This document shows, one piece after another, positions 63,981-64,000 of a stretch of 64,000 bases of DNA (within the stretch, counting starts at the first letter, position 1; each line of letters starts with the position of its first letter). This stretch comes from Arthrobacter agilis (GTDB lineage Bacteria; Actinomycetota; Actinomycetes; Actinomycetales; Micrococcaceae), in the NCBI RefSeq assembly GCF_006494655.1, contig NZ_VHIM01000001.1, positions 62,001 to 126,000 of the forward strand, read 5' to 3'. The notes beneath the pieces were generated by a model that ran no database searches, was not told where the DNA came from, and saw only the letters and a list, made by a program, of their open reading frames with translations. The position numbers and the translations under genes are program-made.

Positions 63981-64000
63981 CTACTTGCTGAGCAGCCTGC
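63981..64000 (-). CDS. Possible C-terminal end of a gene entering from the right
   Basis: A TAG at 63981-63983 closes a short open frame that reads RLLSK and continues off the edge. The hairpin 40 nt further on supports a gene end here. Too short to identify. Confidence 0.3.

Overview
The window is very GC-rich chromosomal DNA with strongly GC-biased third codon positions, many GTG/TTG starts and 1-14 nt gene overlaps. Gene content and order (M16 protease-pnp-rpsO-ribF, truB, rbfA-infB-ylxR-nusA-rimP, proS, ispG-rseP-dxr, cdsA-frr-pyrH-tsf-rpsB) point to an actinobacterium, most likely a Micrococcaceae member close to Arthrobacter. That placement rests on recognising the proteins, not on a search. 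I see no phage, insertion sequence, CRISPR array, rRNA or plasmid function.

Layout. (1) 1-5614: molybdenum-cofactor cluster. moaE-moaB-moaC-moeA and a membrane-anchored sulfite-oxidase-type enzyme lie on the minus strand; moaA-moaD diverge from them. (2) 5675-11134: M16 protease, pnp, rpsO and ribF. (3) 11278-20992: membrane proteins, truB, a plus-strand aminotransferase, and the rimP-nusA-ylxR-infB-rbfA translation/transcription block. (4) 21080-26091: DUF4439 protein, an APH-like kinase, a TauE-family permease and proS. (5) 26233-32498: acetyltransferase, ispG, YciI protein, a membrane protein, a SatD-like HTH protein, rseP and dxr. (6) 32602-41140: leucine-degradation operon (CitE, MaoC, CoA-transferase A/B, acyl-CoA dehydrogenase, biotin-dependent carboxylase alpha/beta) with a divergent TetR gene and two matching operator palindromes between them. 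(7) 41835-46176: branched-chain 2-oxoacid dehydrogenase E1alpha-E1beta-E2, with a divergent Lrp/AsnC gene that carries a one-base frameshift. (8) 46868-53051: two SSF-family carboxylate symporters, each with a small membrane partner, flanking a LytS/LytTR two-component system; paired LytTR-like boxes sit in the divergent promoter region. (9) 53077-58269: DivIVA-like protein, cdsA, frr, pyrH, tsf, rpsB. (10) 58750-64000: M23 endopeptidase, acyl-CoA dehydrogenase behind a 28-nt palindrome, a tRNA with CAU anticodon, a glycosyltransferase, a DMT-type permease and a CDP-alcohol phosphatidyltransferase.

How the parts work together. Regions 6 and 7 form one physiological unit: the oxoacid dehydrogenase makes branched acyl-CoAs, and the operon takes the leucine branch on to acetyl-CoA and acetoacetate. 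No enoyl-CoA hydratase of the crotonase type and no HMG-CoA lyase is present there; the MaoC and CitE proteins appear to fill those steps, as I recall for the M. tuberculosis Rv2495c-Rv2506 locus. Region 8 looks like a substrate-sensing uptake module for pyruvate, acetate or related acids. Regions 6-8 together form a catabolic block of about 21 kb lying between dxr and cdsA, genes that sit close together in many actinobacteria.

The most useful leads are regulatory: the LytTR boxes, the twin TetR operators, the palindromes at the SatD-like gene and upstream of the second acyl-CoA dehydrogenase, and the frameshifted Lrp regulator. I did not find a wholly new system; most of the window is conserved backbone.
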